The notes: generated from the letters alone by a model not told the origin. Shown: positions 9,219 through 18,058, counted from the stretch's first letter. The stretch is DNA of 64,000 nucleotides from Bisbaumannia sp015645095 (GCA_036871055.1 CP141893.1:1798001-1862000), one strand, 5' to 3'. Numbers and translations: made by a program.

Positions 9219-9488
9219 TCAGGTGGCCATTTCCAGCTCACCGATTCGAACCAGCGCCTGATCGCGGTGCTCGCCGCACAGCTCGGCATCGAAGGCGAAG
9301 CGCTCGCAGACCGCCGGGCGTCGTGGGTCGCCGAAGAGTCGGCAGAGGTTATCGTCGTCGAGCTGGACGCAGCGCACCCCGGCGGGCTTGCCCTGGGGCA
9401 TGCCGGGGATCGGCGAGCTGATGGAGGGGGCGATACAGCAGGCGCCGCAACCCGGCCGGCAACTGGGGGCGCTCGGCGCCCCGCTCAT
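9219..9488 (-). CDS. YkgJ-family CxxCxxCC Cys-cluster protein
   Basis: The 89-residue cytoplasmic protein belongs to the YkgJ/UPF0153 family of putative Zn- or Fe-S-chelating proteins. The N-terminal RPGCGACCIAPSISSPIPGMP carries the CxxCC cluster, followed by CVQLDDDNLCRLFG and RPAVCERF, the later Cys-bearing elements of the family. Function is unknown. ATG 9488 overlaps the stop of the upstream pterin-synthase-like gene (ATGA), so it is the last gene of the queuosine-precursor operon; starting upstream would only extend it into Arg-rich antisense-like sequence. Confidence 0.85.
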   Translation of the reverse strand: MSGAPSAPSCRPGCGACCIAPSISSPIPGMPQGKPAGVRCVQLDDDNLCRLFGDPRRPAVCERFAFDAELCGEHRDQALVRIGELEMAT

Positions 9489-10330
9489 GGCTTGCCCGCC
9501 TCGGCGAAGGCCCCCTTGCCGATGCCCTCGAAGGCCTGTACCCGGATGCGTCCGCCCTCCGCGGCGGCGATCGTCTCGGCGAGCCACAGGGCGATGCGCT
9601 CCACCGTGGTCTGGCTGGGCAGCACCCGGCAGCGCTCGGTGGGCAGGCGCAGGCGGAACTCTCCCTGGGGGGCCCGGTAGGCGCAGGTCAGCTGGCGGGG
9701 ATCGTCATCGGGGGCGTTGATCAGGTCGTCGGTATCCACCAGGTAGGCATCCGCCAGGTGTTCGGCCCAGCGAGCCTCGAGGGCCGGGTCGCGCCGGCCG
9801 TTGCGCCAGATATGCAGCCGCGAACGGTGCCCGTGGGCGATGCGCTGACAGTTGCCGGCGTGCTGGCGCAAGCCATGACTGTAGGTGTAGGCGGCACCGT
9901 CGATGGCTTCGTCACGCAGGGTGAGGCGAATCGCCGAGACCCGGGGCGGGGGGCGGCGCATCAGCTCGTCGGCCAGGTGCTCGGCCAGGGTCTCGCGGCG
10001 CACCTCGGCCCAGGGGAGGAGGGTAAAGGCCTGGCGGGGGGCGCGTAGCTCCAGGGGGTAGGGGGTACGGGTGATCAGGCGCAGCCCCTCGCGACACTCC
10101 TGGAGCTCCACCCCCGGAGCCCGGGCCGGTACCAGCAGGGTGTGGTCGGCGCCGGCATCGAGTCGCGACTTGATCCAGGGCTTCACCTCGCCGAAGTCGA
10201 AGAGCATGCCGTCCTCGCCCAGCTCGCCGTCCAGCTCAACATCTACCGCCCAGCTGACCCCGATCAGGCCGCGACGGGGGCACCAGAGGGAGGCATCCAG
10301 ATGAGTCAGGTTGTCGACGAACAGGCTCAT
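9485..10330 (-). CDS. tandem-domain 6-carboxytetrahydropterin (6-pyruvoyl-THP) synthase homolog
   Basis: The 281-residue product is a fused pair of QueD/PTPS-type T-folds, about twice the normal QueD size. The first half has THLDASLWCP, then FDFGEVKPWIKSRLDAGADHTLL (the DF...DH motifs), but where the zinc-binding HGH should follow it reads GLIGVSW. The second half carries YSHGL, the C...HGH element (NCQRIAHGHR), VDTDDLI and a C-terminal FEGIGKGAF. Zinc ligands therefore seem restricted to the C-terminal domain. In the operon with queC and queE it probably performs the QueD step (dihydroneopterin triphosphate to 6-carboxytetrahydropterin); this is inferred from context. Its ATG overlaps the stop of a 23-codon ORF upstream. 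Confidence 0.82.
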   Translation of the reverse strand: MSLFVDNLTHLDASLWCPRRGLIGVSWAVDVELDGELGEDGMLFDFGEVKPWIKSRLDAGADHTLLVPARAPGVELQECREGLRLITRTPYPLELRAPRQAFTLLPWAEVRRETLAEHLADELMRRPPPRVSAIRLTLRDEAIDGAAYTYSHGLRQHAGNCQRIAHGHRSRLHIWRNGRRDPALEARWAEHLADAYLVDTDDLINAPDDDPRQLTCAYRAPQGEFRLRLPTERCRVLPSQTTVERIALWLAETIAAAEGGRIRVQAFEGIGKGAFAEAGKP

Positions 10331-10398
10331 TGAGCCTTCCCCGCGATCATGCTGAGGGTCTGCAGTGTGTCATCGGTGTCACTGTCGAGTGGATTCAT
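10327..10398 (-). CDS. 23-residue translationally coupled mini-ORF between queE and the pterin synthase gene
   Basis: An open frame of 23 codons begins MNPLDSDTDD and ends IAGKAQ. Its ATG overlaps the queE stop as TGATG, and its own TGA overlaps the next gene's start as ATGA. It fills the gap between two neighbours that otherwise overlap or abut, so ribosomes finishing queE could reinitiate through it into the next gene. It is acidic and polar with no motif. It may be a coupling peptide, or chance; no homolog is known to me. Confidence 0.4.
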   Translation of the reverse strand: MNPLDSDTDDTLQTLSMIAGKAQ

Positions 10399-11042
10399 CA
10401 ATCGATCCCCGCGATCTTGTGAGTCTGCAGCGACAGCTGCCACTGGGGGTGGCCCAGGCAGTAGTCGACGCAGGACCTGAGTGTGGTGCCGGATTCGCCC
10501 CGCGGGGCGAGGTCCATCGGCTGCAGGTAGAAGTGGCGAAAGTCCAGGGCCTGGAAGCGCTCCGGTGGGGCCTCGTCCTGGGGATAGACCAGCTTCAGCT
10601 CGTCGCCGCCGGTCACTGCCAGCACGGCGCTGCCCTTGGGGCTGACGCAGAGCCAGTCGATGCCCGGCGGCGGCACCAGGGTGCCGTTGGTCTCCACCGC
10701 CACCTCGAAGCCGCGGCATTGCATGGCCTGGATCAGGGCCGTGTCGAGTTGCAGCAGGGGTTCGCCACCGGTAAAGACCACATAGGGAGTGGCCACGCCG
10801 CGGCTGTCGGGCCAGAGGGCGCCGAGGTGTGCGGCCAGCGCCTCGGCATCGGCGAAGCGTCCGCCGTGCTGGCCATCGGTGCCGATAAAGTCGGTGTCGC
10901 AGAAACGGCAGACGCTGCTATCGCGATCTGCCTCGCGTCCCGACCAGAGGTTGCACCCGCTGAAGCGGCAGAAGACGCTGGCGCGGCCGGCCCGGGCGCC
11001 TTCCCCCTGCAGCGAGTAGAAGGCTTCCTTGACGTGGTACAT
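10398..11042 (-). CDS. queE: 7-carboxy-7-deazaguanine synthase (radical SAM)
   Basis: QueE converts 6-carboxytetrahydropterin to 7-carboxy-7-deazaguanine in preQ0/queuosine synthesis. The 214-residue product starts MYHVKEAFYSLQGEG, a QueE hallmark. Its cluster motif is the extended CX14CX2C form (C of GCNLWSG, then VCRFCDTDF) known from Burkholderia-type QueE rather than CX3CX2C. FTGGEPLLQ is the radical-SAM GGEP motif that binds SAM. ATG 11042 overlaps the queC stop by one base (TGATG), so the two are translationally coupled. Confidence 0.95.
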   Translation of the reverse strand: MYHVKEAFYSLQGEGARAGRASVFCRFSGCNLWSGREADRDSSVCRFCDTDFIGTDGQHGGRFADAEALAAHLGALWPDSRGVATPYVVFTGGEPLLQLDTALIQAMQCRGFEVAVETNGTLVPPPGIDWLCVSPKGSAVLAVTGGDELKLVYPQDEAPPERFQALDFRHFYLQPMDLAPRGESGTTLRSCVDYCLGHPQWQLSLQTHKIAGID

Positions 11043-11752
11043 CAGCGGCCTCCGGCCCGGTCGGGGCGCGCGATATCGGGGTCGTAGGCGAGGGGGTCGA
11101 TGGCCCCATTGGCGGCGAAGGCGGCCAGGCGCTCGCGACAGCTGCCGCAGCGGCCGCAGGCCAGTTCCGCGCCACGGTAGCAGGTCCAGGTGTCGGCATA
11201 GTCGAGGCCCAGCGCCAGGCCCGCGGCGAGGATCTCGGCCTTGCTGTGGTGCAGGAAGGGCACCGTCAGACGCAGGGGGGCGAAGTTGCATACCTCGGCG
11301 GCGGCCTGCATGCGGCGCACGAATTCGGGGCGGCAGTCCGGGTAGAGGTCGTGGTCGCCACCATGGGCCCCGTAGCGCACCTCCTGCGCACCGATATTGA
11401 TCGCCTTGGCCAGGGCCAGGGAGAGCAGGATCATGTTGCGGTTGGGCACCACGGTGGCGGCCAGGTTGTCGGCGGCGTAGTCGCCCTCCGGCAGCGACTG
11501 GCTGGCATCGGTGAGCGCCGAGGCATCCACCAGGCCATGGATGGCGCGCAGGTCGATCACCTGGTGTGGCACGCCGAGGCGTTGGCAGACATGCCGGGCG
11601 GTGTCGAGCTCGCGATGGTGGCGCTGGCCATAATCGACGGAGAGGGCATGGACCTCGAGGCCCTCGGCCAGGGCTTGGTGCAGCACGGTAAAGGAGTCCA
11701 TGCCGCCGGAATAGATGATCACGGCGCGCCGGCCGTGGGGGGAGATCGTCAT
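11042..11752 (-). CDS. queC: 7-cyano-7-deazaguanine (preQ0) synthase
   Basis: QueC uses ATP and ammonia to turn 7-carboxy-7-deazaguanine into preQ0. The 236-residue product has the PP-loop YSGGMDS (residues 14-20) and a C-terminal zinc site with four Cys (CYRGAELACGRCGSCRERL region). ATG 11752 was chosen because AGGAA lies 7 bp upstream and the P-loop then has the usual N-terminal spacing; an upstream in-frame ATG at 11869 would add Arg/Ser-rich sequence not typical of QueC. It is the first gene of the minus-strand operon queC-queE-(mini-ORF)-pterin synthase-ykgJ-like gene. I saw no preQ1 riboswitch in the leader. Confidence 0.95.
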   Translation of the reverse strand: MTISPHGRRAVIIYSGGMDSFTVLHQALAEGLEVHALSVDYGQRHHRELDTARHVCQRLGVPHQVIDLRAIHGLVDASALTDASQSLPEGDYAADNLAATVVPNRNMILLSLALAKAINIGAQEVRYGAHGGDHDLYPDCRPEFVRRMQAAAEVCNFAPLRLTVPFLHHSKAEILAAGLALGLDYADTWTCYRGAELACGRCGSCRERLAAFAANGAIDPLAYDPDIARPDRAGGR

Positions 11753-11925
11753 AGGGGGTTCCTGTCGGAGAATTTGTCCTGCTCCGCGCTGGGCGGAGGT
11801 CGTCCGGGATCCGGTCCGGTGGGCGCTAGTGTAGGGAAGGCTTGACCGTTTGGCCAGTGGGCTGGCCAAGGCGGGCAGGGGCCGTTACTCTCGAGTCACC
11901 TCTTCAGATGACGCAAGGAAACGTC

Positions 11926-12336
11926 ATGGCCAGCATCCAACACAGCGCCATCCTGCCGGCTCCCCCGGAGCGGGTCTTCGCCCTGCTGGAGCGGGTCGAG
12001 GACTTCGCCGACTACTCCGACCTGATCGACTCCATCGAGGCCCTGGGGGAGGGACGCTACCGCTGGCACGTGCGTGCCGTGGGCATGGAGTGGGCCTTCC
12101 TGGTGATGATCACCGAACACGAAGCGCCCAGCCGGCTGGCCTGGGAGTCCATCGAAGGGGTGCGCAATCAGGGCTGTTATCGATTGCGGCCGGTGCCCGA
12201 GGGCACCGAGGTGACCCTGAGCCTCGACTACGAGATCAAGAATCGGCTGGTGGAGAAGGCGGTCAATCGCGCCGCGCGGCCCCTGGTGGCCAAGGTGAGC
12301 CGGCAGATCCTCGAGCGGGTGGAGGCGCGCCTCTAG
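11926..12336 (+). CDS. SRPBCC (polyketide cyclase/COQ10-like) family protein
   Basis: This 136-residue soluble protein has the START-like fold signature: HSAILPAPPERVFALLERVEDFADYSD, then the WHVRAVGMEWAFLVMITEHEAPSRLAWESI strands and the C-terminal long helix (NRAARPLVAKVSRQILERVEARL). The family includes COQ10-type ubiquinone-binding proteins and RatA; nothing here chooses between them. ATG 11926 has AAGGAA 5 bp upstream; the longer frame upstream lacks a ribosome site and family similarity. Confidence 0.85.
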   Translation: MASIQHSAILPAPPERVFALLERVEDFADYSDLIDSIEALGEGRYRWHVRAVGMEWAFLVMITEHEAPSRLAWESIEGVRNQGCYRLRPVPEGTEVTLSLDYEIKNRLVEKAVNRAARPLVAKVSRQILERVEARL

Positions 12337-12437
12337 GCTTGTTCGTTCGCTAACAAAATAGTGGCCGAGGCGTGGCGAGCGGGAGTAGACTCGCTTTCGA
12401 TGGCGGGCGAGTCGCTCGCCTTGCGGAGAGAGGCGCC

Positions 12438-12599
12438 ATGCTTAAAGGATTACTGCTCTGTTTCCTAGTATTATTTGCCCAGCTCGGGGTGCTCCACCTT
12501 GTGGATCAGCGCACCCTGTCGAGCGAGCAGGCGCGCCTTGGCGAGAGCCTGGAACGGGATATCCGGCGACCGCGTGAGGATGACGCCTCCTCGAGCTGA
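12438..12599 (+). CDS. small single-span membrane protein, unknown function
   Basis: A 53-residue ORF begins MLKGLLLCFLVLFAQLGVLHLVDQ, a single hydrophobic segment, and continues as a charged tail (SLERDIRRPREDD). A purine-rich GGAGAGAGG lies about 8 bp upstream of ATG 12438. The hydrophobic core could be a signal anchor with the tail in the periplasm. I recognise no family. It precedes the VTT-domain gene by 56 bp and could share its transcript. Confidence 0.5.
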   Translation: MLKGLLLCFLVLFAQLGVLHLVDQRTLSSEQARLGESLERDIRRPREDDASSS

Positions 12600-12655
12600 G
12601 GAGTCCAGGCCGGCCAGGCACTCGCCGGTGCATCGACACCGGGTGGAGGGAGTGC

Positions 12656-13342
12656 ATGACCCGAAAGACGGACGAGAGGCGTAACGGCTCCTGGGGTCGT
12701 TACCTTGTATGGTTGCTGGCGGCGCTGCTGATGGGCCTGCTGCTATGGGTCTGGCAGTCGCCGGACCTGGGCGCCCTAAAGCTCTGGGCGGAGGAGACGG
12801 CCAGTCACCCCCTGACCATGCTGGCGGTGATGCTAGTGATGGCAGTCACCCTGGCCCTGGGTCTGCCCGGCAGTATCGGCCTATGGCTGATCGCCCCCTT
12901 TCATCATCCCGCGATCGCGGTGCCCATGTTGATTATCGGCAGCGTGGGGGGCGCCCTGGGCGCCTATTGGCTGGCGGAGCGTTTCAGGCGCCGTTTCAGA
13001 CCGGGCAGGATGACCCTGCGCATGATGCGCCTGATGCAACGCCGTGGCGATGTCCTGACCCAGTGCGCCCTGCGGGTGCTGCCGGGCTTTCCCCATTCGG
13101 TGATCAACTATGCGGCTGGCCTGGTGCGCCTGCCGCTGCGTCCCTTTCTGGTGGCGGCCACTCTCGGGCTGGGCGCCAAGTGGGCGGTCTACGCCAGCGC
13201 CATCCATGGCGCCCTGGAGGCGGTGGAGCGGGGGGAGGGACTGAGCCCCGATGTGGTTTTGCCGCTGGCCCTGCTGACCCTGTTGCTGCTGCTGGGCGCC
13301 TGGGTGCGCCGGCGGATCGAGGCGCGCCAGGAGCTGGGGTAG
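12656..13342 (+). CDS. TVP38/TMEM64 family (VTT domain) membrane protein
   Basis: The 228-residue inner-membrane protein has several hydrophobic spans: YLVWLLAALLMGLLLWVW, a long span near residues 52-80, then the re-entrant motif region GSVGGALGAYWLAERF, and ALRVLPGFPHSVINYAAGLVRLPLRPFL, which is the conserved VTT/DedA-like core with the F/G-x-P-N pattern. Family members are linked to lipid scrambling or membrane homeostasis; the exact job here is unknown. A second possible start lies further in but lacks a better ribosome site. Confidence 0.88.
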   Translation: MTRKTDERRNGSWGRYLVWLLAALLMGLLLWVWQSPDLGALKLWAEETASHPLTMLAVMLVMAVTLALGLPGSIGLWLIAPFHHPAIAVPMLIIGSVGGALGAYWLAERFRRRFRPGRMTLRMMRLMQRRGDVLTQCALRVLPGFPHSVINYAAGLVRLPLRPFLVAATLGLGAKWAVYASAIHGALEAVERGEGLSPDVVLPLALLTLLLLLGAWVRRRIEARQELG

Positions 13343-13351
13343 GCGGCGAGC

Positions 13352-13588
13352 TCAGGGCTTGCGCAGTGAGGCATCTAGGTGGTCCACCACCTCGGCCCAG
13401 TCGGCATCATCCTCCAGGGCGTTACGCAACAGCTCGGCCTGGGCCGGGTTCCAGAAGCTCGCCTCATGGAGGGGTACGCTCTCCGGTAGCGGCGAGTGCC
13501 GCTTGATAAAGGCCTCGATGGCCCCGGCGTCCGAGGCCAGGCCGAGTTGTTCGAAGAGTTCACTGAAATGATGGACCGGCTGTTCCAT
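13352..13588 (-). CDS. DUF2789 family protein
   Basis: This 78-residue cytoplasmic protein matches the DUF2789 pattern: MEQPVHHFSELFEQLGLASD, then FIKRHSPLPESVPLHEASFWNPAQAELLRNALEDDADWAEVVDHLDASLR. No function is known. ATG 13588 was chosen for the GTGGAGG 5-6 bp upstream and the conserved N-terminus; a longer frame to 13618 lacks support. It is convergent with the VTT-domain gene, with a 9-bp gap. Confidence 0.88.
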   Translation of the reverse strand: MEQPVHHFSELFEQLGLASDAGAIEAFIKRHSPLPESVPLHEASFWNPAQAELLRNALEDDADWAEVVDHLDASLRKP

Positions 13589-13654
13589 GAGGGCCTCCAC
13601 TGGGTGGGTTTCCCCCAACCATAGACCCTCGTGGCGGCCTTTGCCTGACCTCGT

Positions 13655-14689
13655 TCAGCGTTCCCCCACCAGGGCCTCGCGGAAGCGCTCGCGGCGCCGT
13701 GTTTCGTCGAGGGGCTGTGCCAGGAGGTGGACCAGCTTGGTGATCACCGCCTCGGGGGTCATGTCATCCGCGGAGAGGACCCCGGCCGCGGCCAGGCCCT
13801 GGCCTGCCGCATAGCTGCCGATGGCGATGGCGCCGACGGGACACTGGCTGATGGCCACCAGCAACTGGCCGCGTCCGCTGGCCTCGGCGAGAACCTCCAG
13901 CAGGGCCGGGTCCTCCGGCGCATTGCCGCCTCCCCAGACCTCCAGCAGGGCGCCCTTGACCCGGGGATCCTCCAGCCAGGCCGCCACCTGCCACGCCTGG
14001 ATTCCCGGCCATAGCACGATGCGCACCACCGCAGAATCGCCCAGGGCCTGGTAGTCGGGCAGCTCGAAGCGCGGGGCGCCGCGCTGCTGCTGCTCCAGGC
14101 CCCGCCTCGGGTAGAGCACCGGCTCCCCCTCCACCAGTTCACCCAGCAGCGGATAGTTGGGGCTGACGAAGGCGTCCGCATCGCGGGTGTGCCACTTGCG
14201 GCTGCGCACGCCGCGCAACAGCTTGCCCGCGAAGGCGATGACCACCTCCTGCAGGTCCGGCTGGGCGGCGAAGCGCAGCGCGCTTTCCACGTTACCCAGG
14301 GCGTCGCTACCCGCCGCCTCCAGGGGCTGCATGGCCCCGGTGACCACCACCGGCTTGGCGATCCCCTGGAGCTGGTAGGCCAGGCTGCTGGCGGTCCAGG
14401 CCAGGGTGTCGGTGCCGTGCAGCACCACCAGGCCGGCGGCCTCGTCTTGGATCTGGCTCAGGCGTCGCCCCAGGGTCTGCCAGTCGGTGGGGGTGGCGGC
14501 ACTGGAATCGATGGGCTCGGGCGTGGCTTCGAAGGTGAAGTCGGGCAGGCTGGCACGGCGCGCCGGGGGCAGGCTGTCCAGGGCGCGGCGCAGGCGCGCC
14601 TCGAAGTTGCGCCCCGGCGCCAGCCCCTGGGGGCCCGGCTCCATGCCCAGGGTGCCGCCGGTATAGATGACACGGATCGGGGATGGCAT
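13655..14689 (-). CDS. ansA: L-asparaginase, type I-like (cytoplasmic)
   Basis: The 344-residue enzyme hydrolyses L-asparagine to aspartate and ammonia. Both catalytic Thr motifs are present: IYTGGTLG (T10 in the first) and VVLHGTDTLAWTAS (TxD triad), and VVVTGAMQP carries the conserved segment after them. There is no signal peptide, so it is the cytoplasmic (AnsA-like) type. ATG 14689 has AGGAG 6 bp upstream. The C-terminus has ISQCPVGAIAIGSYAAGQGL, the allosteric-domain region of type I enzymes. Confidence 0.9.
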   Translation of the reverse strand: MPSPIRVIYTGGTLGMEPGPQGLAPGRNFEARLRRALDSLPPARRASLPDFTFEATPEPIDSSAATPTDWQTLGRRLSQIQDEAAGLVVLHGTDTLAWTASSLAYQLQGIAKPVVVTGAMQPLEAAGSDALGNVESALRFAAQPDLQEVVIAFAGKLLRGVRSRKWHTRDADAFVSPNYPLLGELVEGEPVLYPRRGLEQQQRGAPRFELPDYQALGDSAVVRIVLWPGIQAWQVAAWLEDPRVKGALLEVWGGGNAPEDPALLEVLAEASGRGQLLVAISQCPVGAIAIGSYAAGQGLAAAGVLSADDMTPEAVITKLVHLLAQPLDETRRRERFREALVGER

Positions 14690-14736
14690 AAGGGACTCCT
14701 GTCGGGATGCAAGAGGCCGCATCATACCCTAATGGC

Positions 14737-15624
14737 TCAGTGGCTTCCCGCCTCCGACCTGGCCAGGGTGTCGCCGCCACGACGCTGTTCCGACAGGAAG
14801 GTGATGCCGTCATCGATGGCGGAACCGCGAGTCAGGAAGCTGGCGAAGTGGCCCCGCAGGGGCTGAAGGTGGAGTCGGCTGGACAGGCCGCGATCTTGCA
14901 GGGCGGCATGAAAGTCCTCGGCATGATCCCGGGGCACCAGGGTGTCGAGGCTGCCGTGGAAGAGAAAGAAGGGGGGCGCGCTGTCGCCGAGCTGGTGATA
15001 GGGGGAGGCAAGGCGGTAGCGCTCGGGTACCTGGGCGCGAGTGCCGCCGAGGAACTCCACCACCAGACGACCGTCATCGAATTTGAAGAGATCGGTGGGG
15101 GTGCCACCGGCCAGCACCCCGGCCAGGCGAGCATGCGGCCCCCCGTAAGGCCGATCCAGCGGGTGGTCGGTGCCGATCACCCCGAGCAGGCTCACCAGGT
15201 GGGCGCCGGAGGAGTAGCCCACGCCGATGATCTGGCGAGTGTCGATGCGCCAGGCATCGGCCTGGCGGTGTGTCCAGGCCATGGCCTGCTGGAGGTCGTG
15301 GAGCTGGGCCGGGAAGGGGTGGGCGGGGGCGAAGCGGTAGTCGATATTGATGGCCACATGGCCCGCCGCCGCCAGTTGGCGAGCGGTGGCCTCCATGTCG
15401 CTGCGGTCGCGACGCTGCCAGCCACCGCCATGGACCACCAGGGCCGCCGGCCGCAGGCGCGGGGTGGCGCTCGGTGGCGGTAGGTAAACGTCTGCATAGA
15501 GCGGCTGGGGCCAGTCGTCGGGGCTGTAGCGCAGGCCTTCCAGGCGTTGGATCTCGGCGCCGGGCTGGGTGGCGCAGGCACTCAGCAGCAGGCTGGCCAG
15601 GGCGGCAAAGAGGAGGCGAGGCAT
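14737..15624 (-). CDS. alpha/beta hydrolase lipoprotein (esterase/BD-FAE-like)
   Basis: The 295-residue product begins MPRLLFAALASLLLSACATQ, a signal peptide with a lipobox (LLSAC), so it is probably a lipid-anchored periplasmic or outer-membrane hydrolase. The HSL/BD-FAE elements are present: oxyanion-hole VVHGGGWQ, nucleophile elbow GVGYSSGAH, acid in HGSLDTLVP and His in LRGHFASFL. The substrate is unknown. ATG 15624 was chosen for the lipobox spacing and GGAG 6-9 bp upstream; the upstream in-frame start would bury the signal peptide. Confidence 0.87.
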   Translation of the reverse strand: MPRLLFAALASLLLSACATQPGAEIQRLEGLRYSPDDWPQPLYADVYLPPPSATPRLRPAALVVHGGGWQRRDRSDMEATARQLAAAGHVAINIDYRFAPAHPFPAQLHDLQQAMAWTHRQADAWRIDTRQIIGVGYSSGAHLVSLLGVIGTDHPLDRPYGGPHARLAGVLAGGTPTDLFKFDDGRLVVEFLGGTRAQVPERYRLASPYHQLGDSAPPFFLFHGSLDTLVPRDHAEDFHAALQDRGLSSRLHLQPLRGHFASFLTRGSAIDDGITFLSEQRRGGDTLARSEAGSH

Positions 15625-15683
15625 CTGGGACTCCGGTAGCGTCTTTCTATACAATCTATGTACAGCTTGAGAGTCTTGCAACG

Positions 15684-15710
15684 AAAACGCCGGGCGCGGG
15701 GCCCGGCGTT
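15684..15710 (-). terminator. terminator of mtnN
   Basis: On the minus strand a stem AACGCCGGGC with a four-base loop is followed by TTTTCGTT. It sits between mtnN and the lipoprotein hydrolase gene. Confidence 0.7.
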
Positions 15711-15732
15711 ACCGTATCCAGATGGCCTGCGG

Positions 15733-16458
15733 TCAGGCCTCGGCGGGGGTTTCGGCGGGGGTGGCCAGGCGGCGCACCATGGCCTCCACCATCCGGGCCG
15801 AATGGGTGGCGGCCTGATCGATAAAGGCCGTGAAGCTCAGGTTGGACTCCTTGCCGGCGATGTCCGAGAGGGCGCGGATCACCACGAAGGGGCAGCCGTA
15901 GAGGTGGCAGGTCTGGGCGATGGCGGCGGCCTCCATCTCGGCGGCCAGCATGGTGGGGAAGCGCTCCCGGGTCTGGCTGACCGCGTCGGGGCAGGCCATG
16001 AAGCTGTCACCGGTGGCGATCAACCCCTCCGCCACGCGCAGTTCGCCCAGCTCTTCGATGCACTCCCGGGCCACCTGGACCAGTCGCGGGTCGGGCAGGT
16101 AGGCGGCGGGCATGCGCGGCACCTGGCCGGGCTCGTAGCCGAACACCTCGACGTTGACGTCATGGTGGCGCACCTCGGAGGAGATCACCACGTCGCCGAC
16201 TTCCAGGTCGGCGCCGAAGCCGCCGGCGGAGCCGGTGTTGATGATCGCCTCCGGCTGGTAGCTGTCCAGCAGCAGGGTGGTGCCCACGGCGGCATTCACC
16301 TTGCCGATGCCGGATTGCAGGATCACTACCTCGGCGCCATGCAGGCGGCCGCGATAGAAGGTGCAACCCACCTGTTGGCGGCTCTCCATTCCCTCCAGGC
16401 GGGAGGCGAGGAGGGCGACTTCTTCCGGCATGGCGCCGATGATGCCGATACGTTTCAT
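15733..16458 (-). CDS. mtnN: 5'-methylthioadenosine/S-adenosylhomocysteine nucleosidase
   Basis: MtnN cleaves MTA, SAH and 5'-deoxyadenosine to adenine plus a thioribose, clearing SAM by-products. The 241-residue protein starts MKRIGIIGAMPEEVALL with the catalytic Glu of the N-terminal motif, and has QSGIGKVNAAVGTTLLLD, NTGSAGGFG, AAEMEAAAIAQ (ribose-binding M/E) and RALSDIAGKES with the catalytic Asp. The C-terminal tail (LATPAETPAEA) is a short extra. It is followed by its own terminator. Confidence 0.96.
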   Translation of the reverse strand: MKRIGIIGAMPEEVALLASRLEGMESRQQVGCTFYRGRLHGAEVVILQSGIGKVNAAVGTTLLLDSYQPEAIINTGSAGGFGADLEVGDVVISSEVRHHDVNVEVFGYEPGQVPRMPAAYLPDPRLVQVARECIEELGELRVAEGLIATGDSFMACPDAVSQTRERFPTMLAAEMEAAAIAQTCHLYGCPFVVIRALSDIAGKESNLSFTAFIDQAATHSARMVEAMVRRLATPAETPAEA

Positions 16459-16501
16459 CTAGGCTCTGCTCTTCGCTGAATCGATGGGGGCGGATTCTAC
16501 C

Positions 16502-17374
<873 letters not shown>

Positions 17375-17492
17375 CGACGATTCCCCTGGAAGCTATGGAC
17401 ACCGCCGGCGGCGGCGACGAATCTGGGCGGTGATTTTCGCATGAGCCGGCCGCGAGTCAAAGCGTCTTGACCGAGTCGATTGCGACAGATGC

Positions 17493-17520
17493 TTGACCAA
17501 AAAGGAAAGATCCGTAGAAT
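17493..17520 (+). promoter_or_regulatory. promoter of the tRNA cluster
   Basis: TTGACC (17493-17498) and TAGAAT (17515-17520) are separated by 16 bp, followed by a GC-rich discriminator typical of stable-RNA promoters. The tRNA-Pro gene begins about 50 bp downstream. Confidence 0.55.
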
Positions 17521-17572
17521 ACGCCACGCACTGACGAGCTCACGGGGTCGTCAAGGCCGTGCGACAAGCCGG

Positions 17573-17649
17573 CGGGGTGTAGCGCAGTCTGGTAGCGCGC
17601 CTGCTTTGGGAGCAGGATGTCGGGGGTTCGAATCCCTCCACCCCGACCA
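17573..17649 (+). tRNA. tRNA-Pro (UGG)
   Basis: This 77-nt cloverleaf has a 7-bp acceptor stem (CGGGGTG/CACCCCG), an anticodon stem CCTGC/GCAGG enclosing TTTGGGA (anticodon TGG), the GGTTCGAAT T-loop and an encoded CCA end. It is the first gene of a four-tRNA cluster. Confidence 0.95.
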
Positions 17650-17711
17650 ATAGCAACTCATTGATTTTTATTGAAATATGGGTTGCAGGCAGGAGTGTGA
17701 GGCCGTACAAT

Positions 17712-17788
<77 letters not shown>

Positions 17789-17842
17789 TCTTGTGAGTCG
17801 AGGCTGGCAGGATGGGTCCGGTGGGTCGCGATAGGCGAATAT

Positions 17843-17918
17843 GGTGGATGTAGCTCAGTGGTAGAGCCCCGGATTGTGGCTCCGGTGGTCGTGGGTTCGA
17901 TCCCCATCATCCACCCCA
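17843..17918 (+). tRNA. tRNA-His (GUG), copy 1
   Basis: This 76-nt gene includes the His-specific extra G at -1 opposite C73. Acceptor GTGGATG/CATCCAC, anticodon stem CCGGA/TCCGG, loop TTGTGGC (anticodon GTG), encoded CCA. Confidence 0.95.
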
Positions 17919-17959
17919 TTTCGTCTTTGGTTGTGCTAAGTGGTTGTTTCTTTGGCAGT

Positions 17960-18035
17960 GGTGGATGTAGCTCAGTGGTAGAGCCCCGGATTGTGGCTCC
18001 GGTGGTCGTGGGTTCGATCCCCATCATCCACCCCA
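17960..18035 (+). tRNA. tRNA-His (GUG), copy 2
   Basis: This copy is identical base for base to the tRNA-His 117 bp upstream across all 76 positions. It completes the Pro-Arg-His-His cluster; the identity suggests recent tandem duplication or gene conversion. Confidence 0.95.
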
Positions 18036-18058
18036 TTGCCTCAGTTTTCCTGTTGAAG

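Noticed and set aside
11753..11850. Possible preQ1 riboswitch before queC
   Set aside because: No hairpin with the A-rich tail and pseudoknot pattern of preQ1 riboswitches could be drawn in the leader.
12347..12437. Attachment site or insertion scar before the small membrane protein gene
   Set aside because: No inverted repeats, target duplication or integrase gene nearby; only a somewhat AT-richer promoter-like stretch.
17843..18035. Short CRISPR-like array
   Set aside because: The two 76-bp repeats are complete tRNA-His genes with encoded CCA, not repeats and spacers.
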